64,000 bases of DNA from Mugil cephalus (lineage: Eukaryota > Chordata > Actinopteri > Mugiliformes > Mugilidae). Made by a program: the position numbers and the translations under genes. The stretch's first letter is position 1; each line of letters starts with the position of its first letter. Location of the stretch: positions 4,584,501-4,648,500 of the forward strand of contig NC_061770.1 in NCBI RefSeq assembly GCF_022458985.1, in the 5' to 3' direction. Below, one piece after another: positions 1-12,200 of this stretch. The notes beneath the pieces were generated by a model. It made no database searches, had not been told where the DNA came from, and worked only from the letters and a program-made list of their open reading frames with translations.

Positions 1-50
1 TGCAGAGTCAGTCTGCAGATCTGGGAGTTTCTGAAACACCTAGATTCTAC

Positions 51-3000
51 CTTTGTGAGCTCGGTGCGGAGCTCCTCAGCCTCTTCCTCTGTCAGACCGG
101 GTGGAAGAGGGTTGGCAGAGTTCCCCACCGCCCCTTCAACGGGCACATCGGACAGGCTTTCTGAGCGATCCACTCCCAGACCCTTGTTAGGAGAGTTCAG
201 GTTGATATCTGGGATGAGAGGTGATGCAACAGAGGGACGGAGGAGGAAGAAGAGAAGACGTTAATGGGAGAGGGAAATGGAGAGGCAGCAGATGGGTAAA
301 TAACACACACTTAGAGCAGCCTAAGTGTTAAAAGCAAAGAGCGGTTTACTCGGATCACCATTTCGGTATCAGTTTCACACAATCCAAGGCCAGGGAGAGG
401 CGAGTGTTGCCAGCACAACTCCAACAAGAGAAAGTTGCAATTAGCAGAGTGACTTAGGAGGTCACGCTACTATTTCACTTAGTGAAAACAGGAAGTCTGC
501 TGTAAACTGAACCATAAACAACGAACACAAACAAGAGCACAAAGGAAGGATTTTAGGACAAAAGGAGAGGGAAGACACAGAAAACACATATATCCATTAT
601 GTAACCGTTGTAAACCTCAACTATTCCAGAGAAAAAAATTCCAGTTCAATCTGCAGCCGTCAGCATTTCTCTGACATGATTGAACTAAGGACAGCAAGGT
701 TGTTTTGGCAGACTTGGAACAGTCTGAGCTGGACACAACAAGAGAAAGGAAACAAGCTGGAACCACCGCTTGAAACAATGGGGACAGACTTCATGCAGCA
801 ACACTCATGCATAGAATGGGGGAAGCTATTATGAAAACTAAACTCACACCTCATGGTGCTTACAAACACAGCCACTTCCCTGCCAGTGAGCAGGCAGTTT
901 TAGCTTCTCATACTGAAATGTTAACATTTTAAGCATGAACGGAAAGGCCGGAGTGTGCACGTCTTCCGTGTCTGCACAACACTTGAGACAACGGCAGGAT
1001 GCACACACAATAATACAGATTAAGAGCAAACTTGTGAGTTGGAGTTTCTACAATAACATCTATACGCAAGCTGACAGGAGATATGGCACCACCCCATAGG
1101 TATATTGATTCAGTCAGGAAGGATTAAGACCGGCCCACAGGAAAAAAACAGGCAACCTGACAGGTAGGAGAATAGAAAATGGGATGGTGGAAAAAAACAT
1201 TTTCTTCCTGAAGTTTACACTTCCACTCAAAGTCCAAATATTTCCAATATTCTTTGACTGTCATATCCTGGATTTTCATTTCATGCTAGGCTGGTGATTT
1301 CATACACTTCTCCTAATGGCTCCTGGAAACAAATTCTAATGCTTTAAATGGACACATAAGTTTCACAATGGCGTCATATTTCCTTCATCTAGCTTGTTTT
1401 TCTGGCAGTCCAACTAGTCTGCAAACACCAAGGTGTGTCCTGTGTGAGATAACAGCCACACCTCTGTCTTCAAATTCAACCTGGCTGCTGCTTTGTACTA
1501 CAAGATATTCTGAGGCAGACGCAGACACAGAAACGGCTCCATTCTACAACGAGGGTCCTTGATTAAATGTCTACACAAACTGAGAGCTTTAAATTTATGA
1601 AAAAAGAAATAAAAGACATTCTGCTCTGTGCATTCTTCAATCCTGATGTCTCGTCTCTGAGAATGTCTGAACGACTATTCAAAACAAACTGAATTAAACT
1701 TCACCTAAAACATGAAGGCGACTGCAAATACTCATCAATGTTATTATTTTAGGATGGGGATTGAAAACTACACAATGTGAGAATGTATCAATCAAGAAAG
1801 AAGACCACGTGCCAAGTCAAAACACATCCTCACGCTTCAAATCATCTAAAAGATGATTCCAGAAAAAAGCATGAGGATACACCAAGACAAACATGTCCCA
1901 GTTCACTCCAGTTTGTCACTCTTCAAAACACACAAATGTGCGCATGAACCTTAATCACTTCCTAAAAGCGCTCATCCTGAGGCGCAGGAAGCCTGATACA
2001 ACATGACATATCTGTCACAGCCACGGCTGGATACAAACAGGAAATCTCATAAGAAAATTCCCCAAATTTGTGCAGCCACAACGTTCTGGAGGTACTGAAA
2101 AAAAAAAAACTATATGCTTACTCATCTTATTTCTATTGTATTATTCTCATACAGCTGCCTTTTATTACTTTTACTAACAGCAGCACATAAATATTATATT
2201 TGTTTTACCCCAGCACTAACCACAGATTACCTTAAATGCTGGACTCGCAGCATCAATAGTGCAATTACTTTTATTGTACTTTAGGTCATATCTTGATATA
2301 TTTGATCAAACATATCCTGCAGACTAAAGGGGCTACATTAGAACACATTAGGTCAAAGGTGAAGTGCTTACCACATGATGTGAAGAAACTTCAAAGTCAC
2401 AATGTCCTTTGACAATTCAGACAATTACTGGATGTTTTGTAATAAAACGTGTTGCCTTCGTAGCTCTTATAATGCGGTAGAAAGCTGCCAGTGTCTTTGG
2501 TGTTAGCTGGTCAAAACTGACCCATGACTTAATCCAGCCCAAAATTGCCAAACAACAAAGCTTATCATCCAGTTTTTTTTTTAACCTCTTATTTTTCACT
2601 CACATTTTTGGCCTAAGCAAACATTTTATCTTTGAATACATCGTTTTCACCTAAAAAAGGTGTAAATGGAACCAAATTTAATCCACAGAGCAACATAAAA
2701 GATTTTCTATGATCCACGGGTGCATGGAACTGCAACATTACTCTCGTTGTGTCAAAATAGCTGTTCTTGCCGATACCATGAAGCCTTTTCCCCGTAAAAA
2801 CAAGGAAAATGTTGTTGTTTTTTTTACACATTTTAACTTGCAAATGGGTTAAATTTGACCCTAACCCAACGTAAGGGTCAACCTAAAATATAAACCAGTC
2901 CAGTCAGGCACGGTAGTGTGACGGTGAAGCAGAAGCATCAGTGTCTGTTTGGTGAGGTTTCTTCATTTTTAACCACCTAGACATGAGAGAGCGGAGGCAG

Positions 3001-4024
3001 CTTCCTCAGATTATATATTATTAATATGGAGGTCAGCATCTGTCAACCACACACAGTGTTGACAGCGATGGAGCAGCATACATGATCAATGCTCAACTAA
3101 CTACAGCCAATCTGGCTGTAGTTAGCTGATAAAAGGAGATCAGTGTGGTTTAACTGACAAATGTGTTGTGTTCAGGTAAATAGGAAACTAAAGTGGGTTA
3201 GAGTTTCTGGGGAAACACCTAAAAAAACTGTTACTATATAGCATCAGCAATCTCTTTCAGGGTTTCTGCAGGTTTATGCAAGTGAAATTTAAGACTTTTT
3301 AGGACCTTTTTACGACCATTATGGATTAAATTTAAGACTTACACGAAATACAAAAAAATCCACACCGGACACGCCTGGGCTGGGCTCCACTAACGTGGAG
3401 CAGAATCATAAAATGATGTTGTAGTTTTGTTTCTGCGTACTGATAAAAGTTATACTTTGTAAAGAACAACACGTATCTATCTGTGAATGCCACCAACGCA
3501 CTGAACAAAAACCGACCGAAGCGGTGAATGGACGTAAGGATTTCACGCTTGACTACATACCATTTAAGACCTACAATGCAAAATATGATCGTATTTAAGA
3601 CTTTAAATTGAGATTATTAAATTTGTTCCGCAGAAACTCTTTTTTATTATTAAAGGCAATGACAGCCTCATATGAAATATGACACCGTCCTCTCTTTGAC
3701 TGATGCAAGTCATATCAAATTGAATTTTGTTGCTGGTGGCATTAGTAACACGATCCTCCTTCCTTTCGTCTTCACTTCACTGCTGTCCCTGTCATTTAGC
3801 AGCGGGCCCGTCCTGGCAGCACGGCTAACGACTACTATTATTATTATTTTTTATTTAATAACGCAAACATTTTAACACAAATACAAGCAAGGGGTAGAGT
3901 TGTAGATTTCTGACTTAGAGCCGCCTGCTGTCCGCTTTGAACACTGTTTACGTATTTCGGACACTAAGCTAAGCTGGCTAACTTGGCCGCTAAGCTAACA
4001 ATTACCTTGACCTGCGGGGTCCAT
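51..4024 (-). CDS. tpd52l2: Tumor protein D52-like 2 (TPD54), first two coding exons, 3' part beyond the window
   Basis: Two coding exons join in phase: exon 1 at 4024-4006 (ATG and five more codons plus one base, donor GTAATT) and exon 2 at 208-51 (acceptor CAG, donor GTAGAA). The product starts MDPAGQDINLNSPNKG, continues with an acidic SDVPVEG stretch and reaches LTEEEAEELRTELTK, the start of the D52 coiled coil. This matches the TPD52L2 N-terminus as known from human. Family role: small coiled-coil D52 proteins that dimerise and bind small transport vesicles. The remaining exons (rest of the coiled coil and C-terminus) lie left of base 1. The gene neighbours dnajc5, as in human 20q13.33, which supports tpd52l2 over tpd52 or tpd52l1. 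The intron is 3.8 kb and holds a dispersed repeat near 3258-3640. Teleosts can carry duplicate copies; which one this is cannot be told. Confidence 0.9.
3258..3640. repeat. Dispersed repeat with inverted CAGGGTTTCTGC ends, in tpd52l2 intron 1
   Basis: The left end reads CAGGGTTTCTGCAGG and the right end CCGCAGAAACTCT, an imperfect inverted pair about 370 bases apart. The inside repeats the phrase ATTTAAGACTT/ATTTAAGACCT several times, on both sides of a unique centre. This is the look of a non-autonomous DNA transposon common in fish genomes. A clear target-site duplication could not be assigned, so the family is left open (hAT-like ends are a guess). Confidence 0.55.
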
Positions 4025-6091
4025 GGCGTCGACCTGACGGAGTTGAACCTCCTCTCTTGTTGGAAAGTTGAACTGGGCCGATTGGGAAGTGTGGGCAGCA
4101 GACTAACGTGACGTGCTTTCCACTAGGTATGCGGAAATCTTCTGAGAAAGTCGTCGACGGGATCAGCCTGAACACCCAAACAGCCTGTACAGCCAGCTCA
4201 GCTTAAACCAGCCTCCGCTAAACTGGAGGCGGTGACACAGCCAGTTCCGGTACGCACTTTCAAAATAAAACTCATTCACACCGCTTCTTAGCCTTTATGA
4301 ACCAACGCCTTATTTATTATCGATTAATCCCACATAGAGATGATAGGCATGTCCTTGTTCACGGGTATAAACGAGTAACTGATTTTTTGATCACCATATG
4401 TGGTGAAATGTACTCACGTATTACAGTAAACGTGAAGCCCCCTTTTTTACGCAAAACTGCGTCAAATGGCATTGATCATCTACAGATGTGTGTTGTTGTT
4501 GTCGATTGTTTTCTTCTAATTAAAGCTAACAACAGCATTTGAAACTCATTAAATTCCAACAGTCTTCATAAATATGACGCACTTTGTTTTGTCTTACAGT
4601 TTTACAGGAAAGCACCTGGGTGCCTGAACCGAAACCATTTGCTTCCTGTATGTCAATAACTTGTGGCACAAGACACACATTTAATCATAACATATTTTTG
4701 TTGCAAATGAGTGTAGCAAACAAATATAGTTCACTTATGCACCTTTAATGCCATTATGATTGTGTATGTTTCACTCACTATTAATTTGATATTCAGTTTA
4801 GTAGCTTTTCAATGATTTATTTCCACTGAGTTTCCAGTATACTCAATAACGAATGAGTCTTCTTTGTGCTTTTATTTTAAAGGCGTGTCCTTCAACCAGG
4901 AAGTGGTGTCCCTCTGTCGCCTCCGTCGCCTCCGTCCTTTCAACCACAGATTTTTCGACTTTCTTTTCCGGCGTGGACAAATGACGTCACAGAGGAGCCG
5001 CTGAAATATTTTGGGTTGAGATATCATTTGTGTTACATTTTTAATTGAACAATGCGTTTATAAAATCGCGGGCAAATTCCGCTACAGCCACACAAATATA
5101 AGGGGCCACGAGGAGTAGCAAGATCGCATTTATCTCATTTAGAAATGTGTCAAACGAATCCAAATCAGTGCTCATCAATGCACAGACACCATGAACTACT
5201 CATTATTCAAAAATGCACACAAAACACTGCTGCGGTGAACGCTGGCTTAAAAACAATTATTGTCACAATGGAGGAATCCAAGGTGATGTTCAAAAAATTA
5301 CAATGAATCCACTCGAAACATGTCTCCAGTACAGAACTTCCTGCAAAGTTTGAATAATTTCTCATCTGTTATTCTGCAGTGACTTGACTGAGCTGTACTC
5401 ACTCCTCCAATTCTTCTTATGTCAGTTTCATCTAATGCTTCACTTGAGAAGCAGCTTTTCAGACCTCTGACTTAAATCCTTTGTTTGGATGGTGGATAAA
5501 GTTTAAAAGAAAGACACAACAGTGACTCTTTATGTGATGAATTCCACGCTTTGTTTTCAAAATAATCAGATTTTGCTCTAAAATGGTTCATCCACAACTG
5601 TTAATTGGAGAAAAAGAAAACAGTAAATACGTTCTCAGGACTAGCACTTCTTTTTCTTTTAATCTAGAACTTTTTTGCCCTTCTTCTGCAACTGATACAG
5701 TTGTTGCCAATAACTACTATTTCAAGTTCTACAATAATTCCACTTCTGCTGATTCTTCCACTATTCCAGCTATAGTTACACACTTCAAATTCATTCCTCA
5801 TAAAGACACCTGGTGTAAAGTGCTACACGCGTGCTCTGAAATTATACCCAAAGAGATTCAAAACAAGAGAGTAACAGGACTTGACTTGGATCGGGGCAGT
5901 TCAGTTTATGTTCTGTCTCCATAATTTGATGGATATTTTGTGTTTCACCATAAAACACAAGGAAAAAAAAAAAAAAAACTGAACACACACACATCCCAGA
6001 TCAATGTGATGCTGAAACTGACTCTGAAGTAAAGTGCATCTGTCTTTATCTTCAGGCCAAAACCCTGTCTCCAGTCGCATCGGCCTTTCTT
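4025..6091. other. Intergenic stretch between tpd52l2 (start) and the MuRF-like gene (3' end)
   Basis: No exon was found. The first ~150 bases next to the tpd52l2 ATG should be its 5' UTR and promoter. A perfect CRE palindrome lies at 4982-4989 in a locally GC-richer patch. A 113-codon plus-strand open frame at 5583-5924 has no recognisable domain and is treated as chance. An ATTAAA on the minus strand near 5657 could serve the longer MuRF-like transcript. Confidence 0.5.
4982..4989. promoter_or_regulatory. CRE palindrome TGACGTCA
   Basis: A perfect cAMP-response element lies about 960 bases upstream of the tpd52l2 ATG, in a CpG-bearing patch after a repeated CTCCGTCGC phrase. It could act on tpd52l2. 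An 8-base match may arise by chance in a window this size, so the call is weak. Confidence 0.25.
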
Positions 6092-6235
6092 CTACTTCTT
6101 CTTGTGGAGGGGGTTTAACCAGGAGAAGCAGAAACTGGGCCGACGTGAAGCCTCGCTGAGGGTGAATGAGGACGAGGAAGGGGCGGAGGAGAAGGGGCGA
6201 CTGGGGTCAGCAGGGCTCCTTGTCTCAGTCTCCAT
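6092..6235 (-). CDS. MuRF-like alternative last exon B: TRIM55-type FSWLN C-terminus
   Basis: The acceptor is TCTCTGCTACAG, phase 0, so it can join directly to the exon ending at 9183. Its 47 codons begin [15 protein letters not shown] and finish [17 protein letters not shown] before TAG. From memory, human TRIM55 ends with a closely similar FSFSWLNSL motif, which argues that this is the ancestral terminal exon. It cannot follow exon A, because exon A ends in a stop, so the two are mutually exclusive. Confidence 0.62.
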   Translation of the reverse strand: METETRSPADPSRPFSSAPSSSSFTLSEASRRPSFCFSWLNPLHKKK

Positions 6236-9200
6236 CTGTAGCAGAGACGAAAGATTTGTGAATGTTGACGCTGACTGAGTGTTGATCAAAAAACTGTTTG
6301 ACTGTAAGTGGATGTGCCTATTAAATACAGAAAATGTACTTTATCTAGTTGTCTGAAAACAAACAAAAAAATGGAAGACAACAGCTGATTTCCCTCCTTA
6401 CCTGAGTGATTATTTTCTTATTTATGTTTACAAAGTTAGAGTGTTCCATTGTTGCTAAATTGTCTCTCAGTCTGACTGTATAACACAGCAAGAGTCAATG
6501 TACCAAGACTAATCCTCAGTGAATAGCTTTCTGTTTTCAGTGAGCACAATGCAGACAAAAAGAGTGAACTGTGTCTACTATAATTTATTTATTGCAGAGG
6601 ATCTTCATGCAACAGTGTAAAAAGCTTTAGACAAAGGTGACACTTAAATGCATATTCATGAATGTTACATGGCCATGCAAACTATAAAGGTGCCATGACA
6701 AGCATCAAAATTATATTAAAAAATATATTTCTATCCTAAAATTAACTTTTATAAAGGTTGTCAGGTCAAGGTTTATATAGGCAATCAGTATATTTAGTTG
6801 GTTAGTTTTATTGTATTTAAAATGTAAAAAGTCTAATGACTTGCTCAGAAAGGAACTGTAATTAAAAGGTTCTGCCACGGGGTGTCAGCAGAGGCAAGAA
6901 TAAACTGAAGGATGAAAATGTTATTTTCAGTTTTTATTTGGATTGATAATGAAACATTTCCCTTCTTTTTGCTTTAACAAGTTTGCTTCCTTGTATCTGT
7001 GAGGATTAAAGTGAATCTGTAAGGAAGGAATGACATTTGTGATAGCGGTCAGTGAAAATTCTGGACACCTACATTTAGATATATACTCTTCCAAGCTTTC
7101 CAAGCTTGAAAATGCATTTGTTCTCTAAAATAGAAGCATTCCACAGCGCTTTCAGGTGGAGCCAGCAGGTGCATATACCTGAGCTGGGCAGCAGTGATGA
7201 TGGGTGTGTCTCTGGCTGGGGTTATGTGCAAATGAAGCAGCCGAAGTAAACCCAAACCCTCTGCAGGATGACCAGGAAGGCCAACAGGTAGAAGAGCAGA
7301 GTGACAGCCTGGAGAGAGATGGAGGGATGGACAGAGAAAGAGAGAGAGGGAGAGGTGGGTGAGGGAAATGGCAGGAGGAAGGTAGGAGGGAGACGGAAGA
7401 GGGAAAGGAGGGTGCAACGAGAAAAAGAATGAAAATGTTTGAGATGAAGGAGCAAGATGAAGAAATTATGCTGCACAGAAAAAAGGCCAACATGGAAGAC
7501 TTTGGGGAATTCTGGAAGGAAAGAGGAAGTTAAACTCATCTGGTTTGACGGTTACTTAAAGTTACACTTGGGTAGAAGTTTATACTTCTACTTCACTCCC
7601 TTTTAGACGCATTCATCTAAAGTTTATACGTTTCAGCTCCTCAGAAGATTATACAGTCCTGATAAGGTAATCAGTGAAGATAAATCTCTGTAGTTCCATT
7701 TAAATGTGGTGTCTGTGGAGACACTTCTCGCTGTAGAACTGGTTTACATCAACTAGCAATGACTGCAAAAACTGAAGAGGGGAGAAACAGGGATTGAGAC
7801 AGACTTGTACCTAGCAGCATGGTGAACAAAGAGGAGTTGTGAACATAACCAAGGTTATCCTTTTTCCTTTGGGAAGTATAACAAAGAATCTAGAAATGGT
7901 TTAAGAAGAGTTTCTGATGCTATAAATAAGAAACTTAGCATTGTGTGGCTCTTTCTCATTGCAAACTGACGAGGGATACAAAAGTTTCACAATGTAGCGT
8001 TAACCGTGATATAATATATTTTTAGTCCCTACTGGGCGGGGGAAACAGGCTATCATTTACATGTAGCAGCTGCCAATTTACACATCTAAGGTTAGGTAGC
8101 TAGATGTCTCCTTTGAGGTGTGACGTTGTGGTGGTATCAGCCATCTTCTATGGAGAGGTCTTCTCGACCAGCAGTACCTCAGTAGCAGACAAAAAGAGAC
8201 CGAATAAACTGGTGTAGAAGGCCGCCTCTGTTCTCGGCTGCCCTCTAGAGCCTGTGGAGGTGGTGGGTGATCAGTGGTTCATCATGCCTGATGGAAAACT
8301 GGTCCCATCCTCTCCAATGGTGCTATAACAGCACTGGGCAGCTCCTTTAGCTGACGACTGCTTCAATATCCCTGCTCAGTGTACACCACATACACATTTA
8401 TTTATTTTTTACGTTTATCTTTTTATCTTTTGAGTGCACAGCCCTTTAAACTGTACACTGCTGTAACCCACTGTACGCTAAATAATTTGTTATTATTATC
8501 TTATCGTATCTTATAGCCATGTTATCATTTGTGTCCATCTTGATGATGTAAGCATATAAATCGCTCTCTTTTAGCTCTGTTTTTGGTCTCCTCCTCCTTA
8601 GATAGTGTCTGGATTTTTAGCTGATAAAAATTCACAGCTAGTTAGTTACCTTCCACATGGAAATAGTTTTTTTAATGCTAGAACCTATTAAGAAATCTGC
8701 ACACACTGAAGTTTCTACATGAGAATGAACCAAAATTGTAGTAAATTGAAGAGTTAAATGATTCTTAGCCAATAAGCTAGCTTTTTTCAAATGATCACAC
8801 TATTGATTAGTGTTGCTTTATCTTCGTCCAGCCCTGTGTATGAAAGCCAACTAAAGTGGTGCTGGATGTAATTATATCAAGGTCAGATAAATCATATTTG
8901 CTAGCTTTAGATAATGGATAATAGTTTTCTCTGCTTCCTCCTTTCTATTTCCTCCACATTTTCCCAAAGTGAAAAAATAAATAAATAAATAAAAATGATG
9001 AAGCCGCCAAGCTGCAGAAGTGACTCGGTGAATCATGAGCAGCAATAACCAAGAAGAGAAGAGAAGAAGAAGATAGCGCGGAAGTGTAGCCACGTCAACA
9101 GCTGGGTGTAGAGTGCAAGAGACTGGTGATGGTGGTGAAGATGATGATGATGATGATGGCGGCAAAACCACATGACACTGACCTGGAGAGAGACAGGGGA

Positions 9201-12200
9201 GATTGTTTTCTCTTCAGTTTCATTGGGATTAAAGACATCAGGCTTTGTGCTGCTCTCTTCACCCTCATGTTTGTTTTCTGTGGACTCTGACATACCAGCC
9301 TTGAACACCGGATCTCTCAGCATCACGTCATTCCCACTCTTCACACCATCATCTCCATCCAAGCTGCAATGTGTCACTTCAGTGATTTCCTCCCTCACGT
9401 CCAGAGCATCCTGGTGTAATCCGCACAGATCTTTTTCCAGCTCTACACTTCCCTTTTCCATTGTCTCAGCTCCACATTCGGTCATTCTAAGCCATCTTTC
9501 TTTGACCTCTGATGTCCCTTTAAGAGCTGTAATATCTTTGTCTTGCTCTTCCTTGTCTGCTTCACTGAGTCCATGGTTATCCGTTTCTGGAAAACCTCTG
9601 TGAAGCTGATGAAGCTCTGGTGCAATGGACGAAGTGCATTTATTACTTTCAGAAAAACTGTCTTCTCCAACATCAAAACATTCCTCCACCAGGCTGAACC
9701 CTTTACCTGCAGCTCTGGGCAGACACACCCAGCCCTGCATCTCCTCCTCCTCTTCCACCTCCTCATTCTCTTCCTCAGTTATACCAGCACCTCCTGCTGT
9801 CTGCTGAGTTATTTGCACACGTGGTGCTACAGATGTGAAAGCGTTGCCTGGCACCTTCTGAGGCTGAGGTGATGATTCAACAAAAAGAGGCTGGGATAGG
9901 CTTTCTGAGAGCTGAGGTGGATGAGAGAGTGGTAAGTAAGGCTTAGCATTAAGCCGAGTACAAAGAGGGAGTTGATGCGGCTGCAAGTGGAGGAAGAGCT
10001 CAGGTCCCTGAGGAGGTTCAGACGGATCCCGACCAGACAGAAACTGAGAGAGTTGAATCTGTTGAGGCTGTAGCTGAATTTGTGGTTCAGATGTGGGCAG
10101 GACCGTATCCTGAGCCTCACCCTCTGGTTTCGTCTCAATTAGAGAATCCGCGGTCGGCTGTGGTGAGCACTTTATCTGCTCTGCATCATAAACGTTCATC
10201 GGGGTTTCTTCCAGAACAGGCAGGACAGAGCTGAACCTGCTCCAGTTACCAGGTTTGTACCAGCTGGGGTAAAAGACACCATCGATTCCCTCCTTCAGCT
10301 GCACTCCTTCCACGTCTTGTCTTTCGGCCTCTTCTCCTTCACACTAATATGTGAAGGAAGAGAGTTAAAAGGCCACACAGAAGCCCATTAACTACTAGAA
10401 AGCATACAGTCTGTCTTGCACAGTTAATTTGATTTACTTTTAATTTATAATTTGAGTTCAATCCAATCAAATAGCAAAAACTCGCCATGAGACAGGGAGA
10501 ACATTGTTATGTCGTGGACTGGTATCTTTTCAGAGTGACGCTTAAAAGTATGTCAGAGAAAATTTGAATATTTGCTGTGTTGTTGTAATATCTTGCAAAC
10601 ATACTTCTTATGTGTCTTACTGGTGCAGCCTATAATTGTGTTTTCTTAGGCTGGTTAACTGACTCAGCAGCAGACTGGATGTTCTGAAAACTGATGATGC
10701 GTTCAAGAACACAGAAATATCTGAACCTTCATTTAGCTTCATTGATGTTGTGTTTGTATCCGTTGTTATTTGCGGGTTCTCCTCTTTTGATTGTCTACAC
10801 AGTTGATTAATGTTGATTAACTTTCATTCTCAGATCAGACTTGTTGAAGCTGAGACCAAAGTGCTCAGAAGGCTGCAAATCAATAAATGTTACAAGGATA
10901 TAAAACAAACATTGTTGCACATTGTAGTTAATGGGCTCAGCAGTTCTCTAAAGAAACAGAGGAACGTTGGAGAGACTGATGATGAGGCTTAGCACTGAAA
11001 GAAAATCTGTTTTCGTCAAGTTCACCTTCACACATTTAACAACTTCCACCTAATTATCACTTACAAGTGAACAATGCTTTTCAAAATATCTTGGGTTCTC
11101 TAAATATTGAGTTCACTCTAATTTAGTTCTCATTCACATTAAAAGGTGTAGATGTGGTACTGTACCTGTTGTGTGCTCATGCCCTCCTGCTGTTCACATA
11201 CATTCCCCTCTTTAACTGGAGCCGGCGCTTCAAATTCCTCTGCTTCCTTCTTCTCCTCTTTAATCTGACCGGATCTCACATCATTTGAGTCTAAGTTTTC
11301 AGTCTCCTGCTGTGTAAATTCCTCTGCAGGTTCCTCAGCGTCCCTCATCAGGGCTGGAGCTGATGGAATCACCGCTGGTGCTGGTAATGGTTCCAGTGGT
11401 GGGGATATCAGCACGGGAATCAACACTTTCCCTGGTCTAACAGCTTCCATGTCCTGGACTGAGGTTTCCTGACACTGTTTTGCTTGCATGTTCTCGACCA
11501 AAGGTTCTTTGGGTTCCTCTATGGGTTCCTCTATGGGTTCCTCTGTGGGTTCCTCTGTGGGTTCCTCTGTGCGTTGCTTTGGAGGATCCACCTCTAGTTC
11601 TTCAGGAACATCCTCCACAACTGATAAAACAAGACAATACTGAATATGTGTTTGCAATGTGCTTTACATGACATTTAAACTTTTGAATGTTCTTCCCTCT
11701 CTGACACAAACATTGTGTTTTTCCAAGCGATGGGTTTTTCTTGAAAAAGAAACCTTTCAATTGTATTGTATTGTATGCACTGGATGCTTCATCTGCTGCA
11801 GCGATCTCCTAATTAATAACTGGACTCCAACCCATAAAAAACACCCCATGACAGTTCATGTTATTTAGTTTGTAATCCATCCAAACAAAATAACACGATG
11901 CTTTTCACAGAGAGGTATTTGATGCTGCTGCAGGTGTAAATAGCCTTTACAGAGTTGTTTTTGTAAATTTAAAATTAAATTTAATTCTCTCCCAGTGCAA
12001 GAAAATAGATTTTGTCTTCAGACCTTTGAGGAAGTCTATGCACTTCAGAGCTTTCTCCTGTCTGCCGAAGTTGAAGCTGTAGTGACTCAGACTCTCATAA
12101 CCTGGTTTTAGAGTCTCAGATGGACCAGAGGTGGACGCTGTGATCACTCTGAGAAAAGAGAGGACAGATAGATAGGAGAATGGGGGGAAAGATGATGTAA

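Noticed and set aside
5583-5924. 113-codon plus-strand open frame
   Set aside because: No known domain, no splice structure, AT-rich; lies in intergenic sequence and is probably chance.
7049-7539. Several overlapping minus-strand frames rich in Ser/Leu/Pro
   Set aside because: They are products of a long pyrimidine tract that serves as the acceptor tract of the hydrophobic last exon; only the frame from 7308 to 7222 fits splicing.
9033-9182. His-rich end of the long minus-strand open frame
   Set aside because: It lies past a good GTCAGT donor and comes from a GAT/ATG microsatellite read in one frame; a splice to 7308 or 6235 is far more likely.
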